A stretch of DNA of 64,000 nucleotides from Alphaproteobacteria bacterium UBA1002 (GCA_002291845.1 DBAU01000110.1:29533-93532), one strand, 5' to 3'; shown: positions 10,741 to 21,248, counted from the stretch's first letter. Made by a program: numbers and translations. The notes: generated from the letters alone by a model not told the origin.

Positions 10741-10797
10741 CCACGCCGCATCATATGGCTAAATTCAGCATAGGGCACAGAGATCAACTCTGAGCAT

Positions 10798-10832
10798 AAA
10801 AAAAGCGGCTCGCTCAGGAGCCGCTTTTTTTT
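10798..10832. terminator. Bidirectional intrinsic terminator between hldE and rpmE
   Basis: An 8-bp stem (AGCGGCTC, 10804-10811, with 10818-10825) around a 6-base loop is flanked by an A-run on the left and a T-run on the right. It therefore works as a U-tailed hairpin in both directions, serving the converging hldE (+) and rpmE (-) genes. Confidence 0.92.
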
Positions 10833-10848
10833 GATAAATACAGGCAGC

Positions 10849-11091
10849 TTACGCTTTTTTCTTGGTGGTAAAGCTTTCCAGTCCGGCAAACTTGTTGCGG
10901 AATTTCTCCACCTGACCGGCTTTGCTGAAGTTTCGCTCAGCATTGGGGTTCCAGGCCTGGTGGGTGGTGGGGTCAACGTCCAGTTTCATCACGTCACCCG
11001 GCTTGCCCCAGCAGGAGCGGGTCATAAACTCGGTCCCGTTGTTCATCACGATCTTAATCTCGTGGTAATCAGGGTGAATGCCTTCTTTCAT
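10849..11091 (-). CDS. rpmE: 50S ribosomal protein L31
   Basis: Large-subunit ribosomal protein, 80 residues, starting MKEGIHPDYHEIKIVM. It has a single Cys (in TRSCWGKPG) and so lacks the zinc-binding Cys pairs of the C+ form; this C-minus long form is usual in alphaproteobacteria. The C-terminal part VEKFRNKFAGL is the conserved L31 tail. It is transcribed alone, towards the terminator at 10798-10832. Confidence 0.95.
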   Translation of the reverse strand: MKEGIHPDYHEIKIVMNNGTEFMTRSCWGKPGDVMKLDVDPTTHQAWNPNAERNFSKAGQVEKFRNKFAGLESFTTKKKA

Positions 11092-11132
11092 ATGCGTCTC
11101 CGTTGGCCTATTTCTGCGCCAGAGTGGGGCTT

Positions 11133-11990
11133 TTAGCGGAAACCACCTGCCAACGCAACCGTTTTTACCTCATCCGGTGCCACGAGATGATTGATCGGCC
11201 CATGGCCACTGCCAAAGCCAGGAGCTTCCTCTATGGCGCGGTGGACGTACTCCCGTGCCCCAACCACCGCATCAACCAACCGGCGCCCTTGCGCCAGACC
11301 TGCGGCAATCGCGGAAGCCATGGTACAGCCTGTTCCGTGAGTATTATTGGTAGGAATACGTTCTGAATCAAAGACTTCATAAATATGATGACCGAGTAGC
11401 ACATCATGAAGCCGGTTGCCGTCCAGATGGCCACCCTTGAGCAGTACCGCCGCGGGCCCCATCTCAAGAATGCGTGCCGCCGCAGCCTTCATATGCGTCA
11501 GGCGGGTAATTTCCATCCCGGTTAAGGCCTCTGCCTCCGGGATATTCGGGGTGACAATGGAGGCTAACGGCAGCAGACGCTTTACCAGCGCCTCTTCTGC
11601 GGCGGGCTGAAGCAGACGCTGCCCTCCCTTGGCCACCATGACGGGGTCAACCACGACCGGGACAGCCAGGGCCTTCTGTTGAATGACTTCCGTAACAGCG
11701 TCAATAATATCCGCGGTGTTCAGCATGCCCGTTTTAATGGCATCCGCGCCGATATCATCAAGCATGGTTTCCATTTGCAGGCGTACAAAGCGGGCCGGAA
11801 CCTCGTAAATATCAGCAACACCCTGCGTATTTTGTGCCGTCAGCGCCGTTATCGCCGTGGCGGCATAACCGCCAAACATGGTCACAGTCTTGATATCCGC
11901 TTGAATACCCGCCCCGCCACCGGAATCCGAACCGGCCACAATCAACACACGCCCGGGTCCGTCATGGGCTTCTGGTAGTTTCCATTCCAT
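11133..11990 (-). CDS. thiD: Hydroxymethylpyrimidine/phosphomethylpyrimidine kinase
   Basis: Phosphorylates HMP and HMP-P in thiamine synthesis. The 285-residue ribokinase-fold protein has the start VLIVAGSDSGGGAGIQADIK, the segment AITALTAQNTQGV, and the anion-hole/catalytic motif TNNTHGTGCTMASAIAA. GGGAGG 5 bases before the ATG supports the start. It is followed on the same strand by rpmE, but no other thiamine gene is near and no TPP riboswitch is visible in the 50-base gap to glmM. Confidence 0.95.
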   Translation of the reverse strand: MEWKLPEAHDGPGRVLIVAGSDSGGGAGIQADIKTVTMFGGYAATAITALTAQNTQGVADIYEVPARFVRLQMETMLDDIGADAIKTGMLNTADIIDAVTEVIQQKALAVPVVVDPVMVAKGGQRLLQPAAEEALVKRLLPLASIVTPNIPEAEALTGMEITRLTHMKAAAARILEMGPAAVLLKGGHLDGNRLHDVLLGHHIYEVFDSERIPTNNTHGTGCTMASAIAAGLAQGRRLVDAVVGAREYVHRAIEEAPGFGSGHGPINHLVAPDEVKTVALAGGFR

Positions 11991-12041
11991 CGATGCCTCC
12001 CGTTTATCCCATTCGTGAATTCCTGAGGACGCCCAAAAGCA

Positions 12042-13397
12042 TCAAGCGGCCTTCGTGGCCGCTTCCATGTGCCGCGTCAGTGCCCCAGACCATTGTTCTA
12101 CCATATCCTCGGTCTCGGCTTCCACCATGATTCTGACCAGCGGCTCGGTGCCGGACTTGCGGATGACCAGCCGCCCCTTACCCGAAAGCGCCGCCTGCGC
12201 CTCGGCGATGGCTTCCTGCACCGTACGGTTATCCAAGGGATTAATGCGGTCAAAACGCACATTACGCAGCTGCTGAGGATAGGGCGTGAAGCGACGGGCA
12301 CACTGGCTCATCGGCCGCTGTTCGGTCACCATCACCGCCAACACCTGCAGCGCGGCAATCAAGCCGTCGCCGGTGGTGGTGTAATCAGAGAAAATCAAGT
12401 GGCCAGAAGGCTCACCCCCAACATTCAACCCTCCGGCGCGCATGGCTTCCAGCACGTAGCGGTCGCCCACCGCCGCACGGGTCAGCCCAATCCCTTTAGC
12501 ATCCAAAAAACGTTCCAGGCCCAGGTTTGACATGAGTGTTGCGGCCACACGCCCCCCTTTCAGCTTGCCCATCGTCTGCCAGCCCTCGGCGATCAATGCC
12601 AGGATCTGATCCCCATCAATCACGTCTCCATGCTCGTCGCACATCACCACACGATCGGCATCGCCATCCAGCGCAATGCCGAGATGGGCCTCCAGCTCAC
12701 GTACTTTGGCGCACAGGGCTTCAGGATGCGTCGAGCCATAGCCCTCGTTGATGTTAAACCCGTCAGGGCTGACCCCGATGGATGTCACGTCTGCTCCCAA
12801 CTCGCGAAGGATAACCGGGCCAACCTGATAGGCGGCGCCATGGGCACAATCGAGGACGATCTTCACCCCATCCAGACGCAGATGACGTGGAAATGTCTGT
12901 TTTACAAACTCAATGTAGCGTCCCTGCGCATCCTCGATCCGCTTGGCGCGGCCAAGCTTCCGCGGTACGGCACGCAGCGACGTCATGTCGGAATCCATCA
13001 GCCGCTCAATCTCCAGTTCCGTTTCATCGGAGAGCTTATAGCCATCCGGGCCGAACAGCTTAATCCCATTGTCCTGAAAGGGATTGTGTGAAGCGGAGAT
13101 CATGACACCCAAATCAGCGCGCATGGAGCGCGTCAGCATCGCCACGGCTGGAGTCGGCAGCGGCCCGACCAGCAACACATCCATCCCCACCGAAATAAAT
13201 CCGGCAGTGAGAGCGGGCTCAAGCAAGTAGCCGGAAAGGCGGGTATCCTTGGCAATCACGACTTTATGGCGGTAATCGCCGCGGTTAAAAACCTTGCCCG
13301 CCGCCATGCCAACGCGTAGGGCCAGATCCGCTGTCATGGGCGGCTGGTTCGCCTCTCCGCGAATACCATCCGTGCCGAAATACTGGCGCGTCACCAT
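12042..13397 (-). CDS. glmM: Phosphoglucosamine mutase
   Basis: Converts glucosamine-6-phosphate to glucosamine-1-phosphate for UDP-GlcNAc, feeding peptidoglycan and LPS. The 451-residue protein starts with [12 protein letters not shown], has the phosphoserine loop [16 protein letters not shown], the metal loop [10 protein letters not shown], and the sugar/phosphate loop [22 protein letters not shown] upstream of ATG 13397 is a fair ribosome-binding site. The order ftsH-glmM, interrupted here by a divergent small gene, is common in alphaproteobacteria. Confidence 0.97.
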   Translation of the reverse strand: MVTRQYFGTDGIRGEANQPPMTADLALRVGMAAGKVFNRGDYRHKVVIAKDTRLSGYLLEPALTAGFISVGMDVLLVGPLPTPAVAMLTRSMRADLGVMISASHNPFQDNGIKLFGPDGYKLSDETELEIERLMDSDMTSLRAVPRKLGRAKRIEDAQGRYIEFVKQTFPRHLRLDGVKIVLDCAHGAAYQVGPVILRELGADVTSIGVSPDGFNINEGYGSTHPEALCAKVRELEAHLGIALDGDADRVVMCDEHGDVIDGDQILALIAEGWQTMGKLKGGRVAATLMSNLGLERFLDAKGIGLTRAAVGDRYVLEAMRAGGLNVGGEPSGHLIFSDYTTTGDGLIAALQVLAVMVTEQRPMSQCARRFTPYPQQLRNVRFDRINPLDNRTVQEAIAEAQAALSGKGRLVIRKSGTEPLVRIMVEAETEDMVEQWSGALTRHMEAATKAA

Positions 13398-13472
13398 TAA
13401 CTTACCTTCATAAAAATGACATTAGGCAGTGATAATCTATGCCTCATTAAAGGAAAAGGAAACTTTACAGCC

Positions 13473-13934
13473 ATGACTCTAGAATCTCCTCTGAAACACA
13501 ATCTGACCACGATTGTACAGAATGACCGCCTCCCTGCAGGCCTGCGCGAGTCGGCTCAGGCCATCCTCGCCATAGGATTTACCACCCCACCTGGGATCGG
13601 CGGGAGCGGACTCAGCGCCCGGGAAATGCTGAACGTTAACTGCTTGTCGCGGCAGGATTACGTACGCCTGGCCTCGAATTTCCGTCAGCAATGGATGCAA
13701 GCCAGTATGCAGCTGGGCACCAATCACCCCGACCTGCCACGTGAGACAGCGCATATGCTGCGTACCACCTCGGAACTGCTGAACGGACAGGACAACCGCA
13801 GCCCTGAGCGGGTCTATGAGCGCAACCGTGCTTTACTCACGGCGTCGGCGCTGCGGCCTTCCAGCGAGCTCCCCTCCTGCCCCGGCATCAGCCCGGCTCA
13901 GACAAGGCCAACGGAGCCCCCCTCTCGTTCATAA
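13473..13934 (+). CDS. Hypothetical protein between glmM and ftsH
   Basis: An unrecognised 153-residue protein on the opposite strand to its neighbours. It has no signal peptide or membrane span. The first 110 residues look helical and mixed in composition; the tail is rich in Pro and Ser. The start at 13473 is backed by a double purine-rich site (AGGAAAAGGA) about 10 bases upstream; the frame opens earlier at 13416. Its stop is 6 bases from the ftsH stop codon (convergent). A 91-codon antisense frame overlaps it, so coding is likely but not certain. Confidence 0.5.
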   Translation: MTLESPLKHNLTTIVQNDRLPAGLRESAQAILAIGFTTPPGIGGSGLSAREMLNVNCLSRQDYVRLASNFRQQWMQASMQLGTNHPDLPRETAHMLRTTSELLNGQDNRSPERVYERNRALLTASALRPSSELPSCPGISPAQTRPTEPPSRS

Positions 13935-13940
13935 GACGGC

Positions 13941-15938
13941 TTACGCCATACCGTCGCCGTCGGACTTGATGTCGTCGATCACATCGTGGCCCATGGCACT
14001 GTGACCGGGGGGAATCGCGGCATCGGTCACATTAGCGCCGTTGGCCTTCTTGCGGCTGGAGGGCACGCTGGTAACACGGCGAGCACGGGCCGTTTCCTTC
14101 GTCTCGTCACGGATCGGCTCTCCTTTCAAGAGGCGCTTAATCTCGTCACCTGACAAGGTTTCATACTCCAGTAACCCTTTGGCCAGTGCGTGCAGTTCGT
14201 CCATATGCGTCTGAAGCATCGCGCGAGCGCGTTCATGCGCCTCTTCAACAATCCGCTTTACCTCTGCATCAATCATCGCTGCCGTCTCATTGGAAACCGG
14301 GCGCTCTTGCGTGTAATTACCAAGGAACACTTCCTGCTGATCACTGCCATAATTCAGCGGGCCCAGCGCATCGCTCATCCCCCATTGAGTGACCATCGCA
14401 CGCGCCATTTTGGTCGCATACTGGATGTCAGAGGAGGCACCAGATGTCACTTTATCATAGCCAAAAATCAGCTCTTCGGCGACACGGCCTCCCATGGCAA
14501 CACACAGATCATCATGCAACTTTTCGCGGGTGACTGAGAGCTTATCGGACTCCGGAAGGCGCATCACCATACCCAGCGCGCGGCCACGCGGAATGATCGT
14601 TGCTTTGTGGATGGGATCCGACGCCGGGCAATGCAGGGCAATGACGGCATGGCCTGATTCATGGTACGCCGTGAGTTTCTTTTCCTCCTCACTCATCACC
14701 ATGGATTTGCGCTCGACACCCATCATCACCTTGTCTTTGGCTTCTTCCATCTCCTTCATGGTCACAACACGCTTATCACGGCGAGCGGCCAGCAGCGCCG
14801 CCTCGTTGACCAGATTCGCAAGGTCGGCGCCCGAGAAGCCCGGTGTGCCGCGTGCGATGATACGGGCATCCACATCCGGAGCCAGCGGTACGTTACGCAG
14901 ATGCACGCTGAGAATCTTTTCCCGGCCGTCAATGTCAGGGTTTGGCACTACAATCTGACGGTCAAAGCGGCCCGGACGCAGCAGCGCGGGATCCAGTACG
15001 TCCGGACGATTGGTCGCAGCAATCAGAATCACCCCCTCATTCGCCTCAAAGCCATCCATCTCGACGAGAAGCTGATTGAGCGTCTGTTCGCGCTCATCAT
15101 TGCCGCCACCAAGGCCTGCCCCACGGTGACGACCAACCGCATCAATCTCATCAATAAAGATGATGCATGGGGCGTTTTTCTTGCCCTGTTCAAACATATC
15201 ACGCACGCGGGAAGCGCCAACGCCGACAAACATCTCTACAAAGTCTGAACCGGAGATCGTGAAGAAGGGGACCCCCGCCTCTCCTGCAATCGCACGGGCC
15301 AGAAGCGTTTTACCCGTTCCCGGGGGGCCGACCAGCAGACAGCCTTTGGGAATTTTCCCTCCCAGCTTCTGGAATTTTCCTGGATCTTTAAGGAATTCGA
15401 CGATCTCTTGCAGTTCGTCTTTTGCCTCATCGATACCCGCGACATCTTTAAATGTTTTACGCTCAGTTTTTTCGGTGAGCATGCGGGCACGCGACTTACC
15501 AAACCCCATCGCACCGCCGCGTCCGCCACCGGACTGCATCTGCTTCATGAAGTAAAAATAGACCCCAATGAGAATCAGGAAGGGCAGCCACGACAAAAAC
15601 GTGGTCCAGAATGCATTCATGTTTTCACTGGCAGGCACCACCGTCATCTTCACCTGATGCTTTTCAAGGACGTCTACCAGGCCCGGATAATTCGGCGCAT
15701 GCGTGATGAATGGCTCTTCATTACGTTTGCGCCCAGTAAGCAAAGTCCCTTTTTCCGGACCCTGCTCAATCTCGACAGAGGCAATCCGATCATCCCGCAC
15801 TTCTTGTAAGAACTCAGAAAAAGCTAACCGCTTATGGGTGGCATGGCTCATCCCTTCCGGCTGGAAAATTTTGAAGAGCACCATCGCCACAACAAAAATA
15901 CCGGCCCAAAGGAGGAGGTTACGCGTCAGATTAGACAT
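13941..15938 (-). CDS. ftsH: ATP-dependent zinc metalloprotease FtsH
   Basis: Inner-membrane AAA+ protease that degrades misfolded membrane proteins and short-lived regulators. The 665-residue protein has two N-terminal membrane spans (about 5-22 and 112-130), Walker A GPPGTGKT, Walker B IIFIDEID, the second region of homology with two Arg residues, and the zinc motif [12 protein letters not shown]. The C-terminal 60 residues after the protease domain are a low-complexity basic/acidic tail. It follows tilS by 48 bases, in the usual tilS-ftsH pair. Confidence 0.98.
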   Translation of the reverse strand: MSNLTRNLLLWAGIFVVAMVLFKIFQPEGMSHATHKRLAFSEFLQEVRDDRIASVEIEQGPEKGTLLTGRKRNEEPFITHAPNYPGLVDVLEKHQVKMTVVPASENMNAFWTTFLSWLPFLILIGVYFYFMKQMQSGGGRGGAMGFGKSRARMLTEKTERKTFKDVAGIDEAKDELQEIVEFLKDPGKFQKLGGKIPKGCLLVGPPGTGKTLLARAIAGEAGVPFFTISGSDFVEMFVGVGASRVRDMFEQGKKNAPCIIFIDEIDAVGRHRGAGLGGGNDEREQTLNQLLVEMDGFEANEGVILIAATNRPDVLDPALLRPGRFDRQIVVPNPDIDGREKILSVHLRNVPLAPDVDARIIARGTPGFSGADLANLVNEAALLAARRDKRVVTMKEMEEAKDKVMMGVERKSMVMSEEEKKLTAYHESGHAVIALHCPASDPIHKATIIPRGRALGMVMRLPESDKLSVTREKLHDDLCVAMGGRVAEELIFGYDKVTSGASSDIQYATKMARAMVTQWGMSDALGPLNYGSDQQEVFLGNYTQERPVSNETAAMIDAEVKRIVEEAHERARAMLQTHMDELHALAKGLLEYETLSGDEIKRLLKGEPIRDETKETARARRVTSVPSSRKKANGANVTDAAIPPGHSAMGHDVIDDIKSDGDGMA

Positions 15939-15986
15939 AAATACTCGTGCTTACTTTCTATCCGATTCATACAGGTGACTCATGTG

Positions 15987-17216
15987 TTAGAAAAGCGGTT
16001 TCCGTGGTGAAAATTCAAGGAAAACGCCTAGATTGGCACATGATTGTCCGTACTCGATATGGGGTACGGCGCGGCAGCGGTCAAGCTGCCACAGCGATGG
16101 AAGGCTCTGTAAAAGTGCAACCGGAAGCGGCGGGAAGGGGTAAGCCTCTTCGCGCAGCGTTCGATATCCTGACTCTCCGAGCGCACGCAAGCTAAGGCCT
16201 TCCGAACTCGCCATGACATCAAAACGGTGATCCCAACGCAGCCGCTGCCCAGATCGCAGAGAGACCAGGGGTGCCGACTTCTCACGAATGATATAAATCC
16301 TCCCAGCCCGCGCAGGCAGGAGACGACAGCCATGCAAGGTTGCACCGGAAAAGGCGGAATCTTTCATCATAACGGCCAGCCGTTCCACTTCCACATAGCG
16401 CGGTGCTTCATAATGCCCTCGAACCGTTGCGAGGAGGCGCCCCAGTGCCAGAGCGGCAACCATAGGTTCAGCCATGGCAAAAGCAGATGGCACCAGCCAT
16501 CCAAAACCGCCGGGATGGATACCCGACGCACTGGCCAAAAGGGTAAGAACCGCGGAGGGGTCGCGGGTTTGAGGAGTATTTGTGATATGAGGGGACGCTA
16601 CGATACCCGCACGCAAGCGCCCCCTGAAAAACCGTGTAGACGTGTTACTGGGATCTTCCAACCACGGCTCACCGCAGGCACGCAACCAATCAAGCAACTC
16701 TGTCTTGGAAAAGCATAGAAGGGGACGCAACACCCGCATATGCGACCAGTACACACAGGCCGATAGCGCCATATCGGATGCCCCTGCTTGCCTGCGTGCC
16801 TGACGCAAAACTCCGGTTTCATGTGCATCATCAGCATGGTGCCCCACCAAAAGATGCAATACGCCCTGCGCAGCACACCAGGACTGAAGCGCTTCATAAC
16901 GCGCCTGGCGCGCTGCCTGCTGTACATTGCCACGCGGCGTTACGTGAACCTGTAAGACTTCGGCGGCCATGCAGTGCTGAAACGCCCATAACAGCGTATC
17001 AGCCGCCTCACGGGGGGATTCAGCCCGCAACCCATGATCAACAATCAACGCCGTCACCTTGCCACCCTGCGCCTTGGCCCATTCATCAGCCAGCAACGCC
17101 AGGGCGCGGCTATCACCGCCCCCCGAAAGCGCGACGGCAAGGTGAGGGTGCGGCTCAAATGGCTCAAAAGCCATCATGGCGCGGCTAAATCGTGCGGGTA
17201 GCATCGCTACGCCCAT
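15987..17216 (-). CDS. tilS: tRNA(Ile)-lysidine synthase
   Basis: Converts C34 of the CAU-anticodon tRNA-Ile to lysidine using ATP and lysine, so that AUA is read correctly. The PP-loop motif AVALSGGGDSRALALL lies near residue 30 and the conserved LLVGHHADDAHET follows; the usual Gln before Glu-Thr is His here. The product is about 409 residues. The longest frame begins with TTG at 17228; I use ATG 17216, and ATG 17204 is also possible. Context between cpoB and ftsH is typical. Confidence 0.92.
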   Translation of the reverse strand: MGVAMLPARFSRAMMAFEPFEPHPHLAVALSGGGDSRALALLADEWAKAQGGKVTALIVDHGLRAESPREAADTLLWAFQHCMAAEVLQVHVTPRGNVQQAARQARYEALQSWCAAQGVLHLLVGHHADDAHETGVLRQARRQAGASDMALSACVYWSHMRVLRPLLCFSKTELLDWLRACGEPWLEDPSNTSTRFFRGRLRAGIVASPHITNTPQTRDPSAVLTLLASASGIHPGGFGWLVPSAFAMAEPMVAALALGRLLATVRGHYEAPRYVEVERLAVMMKDSAFSGATLHGCRLLPARAGRIYIIREKSAPLVSLRSGQRLRWDHRFDVMASSEGLSLRALGESGYRTLREEAYPFPPLPVALLQSLPSLWQLDRCRAVPHIEYGQSCANLGVFLEFSPRKPLF

Positions 17217-17261
17217 CACAGGACGCAAAAAAAGACGCGCGTAAACGCTGTGTAAGCATGC

Positions 17262-18185
17262 CTAAGGCTGGCAGTTAAGGGTATCTGCCTCACGGCCGGC
17301 ACGCCCAAGCACCGTATCCGGGCCCGTTTTGTATTTGATCTGAATTTGCTGCAACACCACGCAAGCCTCCCGCCGCTTATCCAGCTTGGCCAGAGACATC
17401 GCAAGTTTCAGAAGATTGTCCGGAGCTTTAACACCTTCCGGCATGGTTTCAAACCCTTGACGGAACTGATCCGCCGCTTGGACATAGTCCTCACGCACAT
17501 AATAGGTCTCGCCGAGCCAATAATAGGCATTACCGAGCAGCTTATCCTTGGGATACTGGCTGATAAACTGTTTAAACGCGGTGGCCGCCTCCGCATACTG
17601 TGCTTTATTCATCAGGCCAATGGCAGCATTGTAGAGTTCTTTGGCGTTCTGGGTCGTCACCGGCACGCTTGGTTCGGTTTGGGGAGTCACCGGTGTACCA
17701 GGCACCGGCGGCGTACCTTGTGCCTGTACGGCAGAGGCTGCACTCGGTGAGGTTGCAGTTGCGGCGCTTTCAGCGCCTTGTGCCGTCGCTTCGGCACCTG
17801 CCTCGGGCGCTACCGCCAGACCAAGGCCAATTTTCTGTTCAATCTGGTTCAACCGATACTCCATATCCTCCTGAAGGAGCTGCAGCTGACGCGCAGACTG
17901 TTCATTCTGATAACGGCTTTCCTCAACCTGGCCACGCAACTGGCGAAGCTCCTCTTCCAGAGCGGTAAAACGGATCTGCAGATTTGCTGCAGCGGTGCCT
18001 CCTGTATCAGCGGGTGCCGCTGAACGCCCATCGCCGCCACGATAAAGCTGACGCTGCAGGCTTTGCATGTCCCGCTCGATGCGATCCAATCGCTCAGTGG
18101 CGCTCTGGGCATGGCTCATTGTTGCCGCCAGAGCCAGCCAGCAGGCAGTGCTAAGGGTCAGAAGAGAACGAATCGGCAACATCAT
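17262..18185 (-). CDS. cpoB: Tol-Pal system protein CpoB/YbgF
   Basis: Periplasmic factor that coordinates the Tol-Pal machine with peptidoglycan synthesis at division. The 307-residue protein has a signal peptide ending at about ATMSHAQ, a coiled-coil segment (about residues 28-120), a Pro/Ala/Thr-rich linker (about 125-175) and C-terminal TPR repeats starting at AKELYNAAIGLMNKAQYAEA. It follows pal, beyond a strong terminator at 18246-18280, so it probably depends on read-through or its own promoter. Confidence 0.93.
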   Translation of the reverse strand: MMLPIRSLLTLSTACWLALAATMSHAQSATERLDRIERDMQSLQRQLYRGGDGRSAAPADTGGTAAANLQIRFTALEEELRQLRGQVEESRYQNEQSARQLQLLQEDMEYRLNQIEQKIGLGLAVAPEAGAEATAQGAESAATATSPSAASAVQAQGTPPVPGTPVTPQTEPSVPVTTQNAKELYNAAIGLMNKAQYAEAATAFKQFISQYPKDKLLGNAYYWLGETYYVREDYVQAADQFRQGFETMPEGVKAPDNLLKLAMSLAKLDKRREACVVLQQIQIKYKTGPDTVLGRAGREADTLNCQP

Positions 18186-18245
18186 GTACTACTCCTTGGA
18201 ATGCCGCGATTATAACGGCTTTAGGGCCTCATACAACAGGCCGCA

Positions 18246-18280
18246 TAAAAAGAAACCGCCGGGCGATGCCCGGCGGTTTC
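18246..18280 (-). terminator. Intrinsic terminator downstream of pal
   Basis: A perfect 13-bp stem (18252-18264 with 18268-18280) and a 3-base loop are followed on the minus strand by five T residues. It lies 21 bases after the pal stop codon and separates the tol-pal genes from cpoB and tilS. Confidence 0.9.
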
Positions 18281-18301
18281 CATGTGATCGTAGCTCGCAG
18301 T

Positions 18302-18784
18302 TTAGCGGGCGAGAACGGTAACGGCGCGACGGTTCTGGCTCCAAGCAGCTTCGTTGGAACCGGTGACAGCAGCACGCTCTTTGCCGTAAGAGATCGTGGT
18401 CACGCGAGCCGGGGAAACGCCCAGCGACACCAGGTAGTCCTTGGCGGCATTAGCACGACGCTCACCGAGGGCAAGGTTGTATTCACGGGTGCCGCGCTCG
18501 TCGCAGTGACCTTCAACAACGACGTTCACGCCGCCATTGCTTTTCAGCCAGCCTGCTTGCTTTTCGAGCGTTGCTTGCGCTTGGCCGTCCAGTACGGAGC
18601 TGTCCAGAGCGAAGAATACGCGGTCAGAAACGCCCGGAGCGAGTTGCTGCAGGCTATCGGAGCCGGAACCGTATTCGCCGTTTGCACCGCTGCCGGAAGC
18701 CGAGCCGTCTTCGCCCGGGGTTTCGCACGCAGCAAGGAACAGGAACGAAGAGAGCACGAGGCCCAATTTAAGCGTAGTGTTCAT
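18302..18784 (-). CDS. pal: Peptidoglycan-associated lipoprotein Pal
   Basis: Outer-membrane lipoprotein that binds peptidoglycan through an OmpA-like domain and works with TolB. The lipobox FLFLAAC puts the lipidated Cys near residue 20, followed by a Gly/Ser-rich linker. The OmpA-like domain has the family motif VVVEGHCDERGTREYNLALG and RANAAKDYL. A second in-frame ATG lies at 18796, but GGAG stands 6 bases before ATG 18784, and that GGAG overlaps the upstream ATG, so 18784 is the start. Confidence 0.97.
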   Translation of the reverse strand: MNTTLKLGLVLSSFLFLAACETPGEDGSASGSGANGEYGSGSDSLQQLAPGVSDRVFFALDSSVLDGQAQATLEKQAGWLKSNGGVNVVVEGHCDERGTREYNLALGERRANAAKDYLVSLGVSPARVTTISYGKERAAVTGSNEAAWSQNRRAVTVLAR

Positions 18785-18897
18785 TTTATTCTCCATGAGT
18801 GATGTTCGGTGGCCTTGTTATTATGCATCGGACGGGTAATTCTCAATACCCCCCTCACATTTTTTGCCGGTTGTATTTCCTTTGGGTCCGAGGAGTG

Positions 18898-20217
18898 TCA
18901 TAAAGGCAACAGTGGAGACCATGCCGGGTCTGTGGCGTCTACCGGGGTCACGACCTGACGGAGATTTCTCCCGGTAATGTCAATGGAATACAGGCGGATA
19001 GATCCGTTTGGAGCACTCTGCTGGTTAAACATGAGCACGCGTCCATTCGGCGCCCAGGTCGGGCCTTCCGCCAACCAGCTTTCGTGCAGCATACGCTCAC
19101 CGCTTCCATCCGCACGCATGATGCCGATAAAGAAGCGGCCGGCGGCTATTTTTGTGAACGCAATATAGTCACCCCGAGGCGACCAGACTGGTGTGCCATA
19201 GCGTCCATCGCCAAAGCTGAGGCGTTGTACGCCGCTACCATCGGCGTTCATAATATAGAGCTGCTGAGATCCGCCACGGTCAGAGTTGAAGACAATCCGC
19301 CGCCCGTCCGGGGAATAGGACGGCGAGGTGTCAATCGACGGGCTATCGGTCAGCTTGCGCATATTGCGCGAGCGCAGGTCCATTTCGAAAAGATCGGTAT
19401 TCCCGTTCTTTGCAATCGACATGGCTAAACGCGTACCGTCCGCGTTGAAGCGGGGCGCGAATGACATACCCTGGAATGTACCCAGAGATTCCTCACGGCC
19501 GGTCTGCAAGTCACGCAGATACACGCGGGGTTGCTTGCCCGCATAGGACATATAGACGATTTCCTGCGTATCCGGGGCAAAACGTGGCGTCATCACCAGA
19601 TAATTTCCCGCGGTGAGAAACTTATGATTCTCGCCATCCTGATCCATGATAGCCAGCCGCTTAACGCGCTTATTCTTGGGCCCGGTTTCAGAAACATACA
19701 CCACGCGGGTATCGAAATAACCTTCCTCGCCCGTGATACGCTTATAAATTTCATCCGCAATCAGGTGGGCGATGCGCCGCCAGTTGCGATTGAACGTATC
19801 ATATTGCTTTCCTGCTACTTGCTGCTCCCCGTAAATATCCCACAGACGGAAGCTGACTTTTACTTTGCCCGGACCTGTTGGCACCACGCTGCCAATCACC
19901 AGCCCCGCCGTGTTAATCTGACGCCAGTCAGCAAAACGTGGCACGTTGGTAGCAAAAGTGATCTGCTCAATAAACGCACTTTGCGAAATGGGACGGAACA
20001 ACCCCGAACGCTCGAGGTCGGCCGCAATAACCTGGGCCATATCGCGCCCAATTTGTGCAGCTTCTGCGCTGTTTGAAGTAAAATCTGCAACAGCAATTGG
20101 TAGGGGCTCAAAGCCTCCCTGCGTGATGTCCAAGCGCAGCTGTGCCTGTGCCGCAGAAGCACCCAGTGCGATGGTCAGAAAAAAAATGGCGCGGCGTAAC
20201 GTGGAGAAAAAAGTCAT
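18898..20217 (-). CDS. tolB: Tol-Pal system beta-propeller protein TolB
   Basis: Periplasmic partner of Pal and TolA. A signal peptide ending at GASAAQA precedes the N-terminal alpha/beta domain, then six WD40/PD40-like blades with repeats such as SPSYSPDGRRIVFNSDRGG and TPVWSPRGDYIAFTK. The frame opens with GTG 20229; ATG 20217 directly precedes the signal peptide and is preferred. It lies between tolA and pal with gaps of 161 and 113 bases, so extra promoters are possible. Confidence 0.96.
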   Translation of the reverse strand: MTFFSTLRRAIFFLTIALGASAAQAQLRLDITQGGFEPLPIAVADFTSNSAEAAQIGRDMAQVIAADLERSGLFRPISQSAFIEQITFATNVPRFADWRQINTAGLVIGSVVPTGPGKVKVSFRLWDIYGEQQVAGKQYDTFNRNWRRIAHLIADEIYKRITGEEGYFDTRVVYVSETGPKNKRVKRLAIMDQDGENHKFLTAGNYLVMTPRFAPDTQEIVYMSYAGKQPRVYLRDLQTGREESLGTFQGMSFAPRFNADGTRLAMSIAKNGNTDLFEMDLRSRNMRKLTDSPSIDTSPSYSPDGRRIVFNSDRGGSQQLYIMNADGSGVQRLSFGDGRYGTPVWSPRGDYIAFTKIAAGRFFIGIMRADGSGERMLHESWLAEGPTWAPNGRVLMFNQQSAPNGSIRLYSIDITGRNLRQVVTPVDATDPAWSPLLPL

Positions 20218-20378
20218 GATCGGTCTCACACAGGTTGGGTCAGAATCAAGTCAGGTCTTACTTCATGGCGGGCGGATGGGTCAAATGTCAATTGATCAAT
20301 GCAACACGCCACATGTTTGCCCAAAAGGGATCGTGTGGATACAGCCATACAGCGATAAAATCTGCTGATTCAGCGTAG

Positions 20379-21221
20379 CTAGTAGAGGAATCGCGGATCG
20401 AACGTGAGTTCCATCTCGCCCCAGCTGCCATGCTTGGAGGGGTCGAGGTTCTTCAGCGGCGCACAGCGGCCCACCGCACGCAAAGCCGCATCCGCTGCGG
20501 CGCGGAAGTTCGGCTGGCTGAGCATCCCGGACTGCCCTGCCGCCAGCATTGGCTGGCCCACCAGCGTGCCATCCGGATTAAAGTTCGCTTTCACGATAAC
20601 CTTCAGCGAGTAGTCATTCTTCACCCCTGCCGGTGGATTCCAGCAGCGCACGAATTGCTGCACGATGGCATCACGCTCAGAAAGCGAGAGGGGCTTGCTC
20701 GGATCATAATCATGGCCCTTCATCGTGGTGCCCGCCTCGTCCGGCTTGGCCTTCTCATCCACTGCATCGGATTGCTGAGCGCTTTGGCGGACGTTTTTCA
20801 AAATCTCGTCCAGCGCATCTTTCTCGTTTTTCGGCTCCGGTGTTTTTTCCGCGGACTGCTTTTTGGGCTGCTCTTTGGGCGGCTCCGGCTTCTGCTCCTC
20901 TTTCTTCTCGGCTTCTTTCACCGGCGTTGGCTTGGGAAGCGGCACGCTTTCTTTCTTGGGTTCAGCGGGCTTAGGAGGTGCCGATTTTTGTGGCACGGCT
21001 TTGGGCGTTGGCTTGGGCGGCGCTTCTTTCTTGGCCAGCGGCAAGGTGGAGGGCTTGACGTTGGAGACCGCACTGATCGGCAGCACTTCCACACTGATGG
21101 CCACTGGCTCCGGCTCGGTTGAATCAAACCAGTCAGGCAGCCCGGCAATAGCAAACAATACGATCGCCAGATGCAGGCTGACCGAGTAGAAGATACTGCG
21201 CTGATCAAGATCGGTTTTCAT
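20379..21221 (-). CDS. tolA: Cell envelope integrity protein TolA
   Basis: Energy-transducing arm of the Tol-Pal complex. The 280-residue protein has one N-terminal membrane span (about 11-29, SVSLHLAIVLFAIAGL), a long Pro/Lys/Glu-rich stretch (about 60-150) that should span the periplasm, and a compact C-terminal domain from about residue 170 with the paired cysteines RCWNPP and VGRCAPL. It follows tolR by 27 bases. Confidence 0.93.
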   Translation of the reverse strand: MKTDLDQRSIFYSVSLHLAIVLFAIAGLPDWFDSTEPEPVAISVEVLPISAVSNVKPSTLPLAKKEAPPKPTPKAVPQKSAPPKPAEPKKESVPLPKPTPVKEAEKKEEQKPEPPKEQPKKQSAEKTPEPKNEKDALDEILKNVRQSAQQSDAVDEKAKPDEAGTTMKGHDYDPSKPLSLSERDAIVQQFVRCWNPPAGVKNDYSLKVIVKANFNPDGTLVGQPMLAAGQSGMLSQPNFRAAADAALRAVGRCAPLKNLDPSKHGSWGEMELTFDPRFLY

Positions 21222-21248
21222 GGAACGGGAATGCTGCGCCTTCGATCG

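Noticed and set aside
13479..13754. 91-codon minus-strand frame opposite the gene at 13473
   Set aside because: The plus frame is longer and has a good ribosome-binding site; the minus frame has neither.
20430..21122. 230-codon plus-strand frame opposite tolA
   Set aside because: It mirrors the Pro/Lys-rich linker of TolA, giving a Leu/Arg/Gly-rich false frame.
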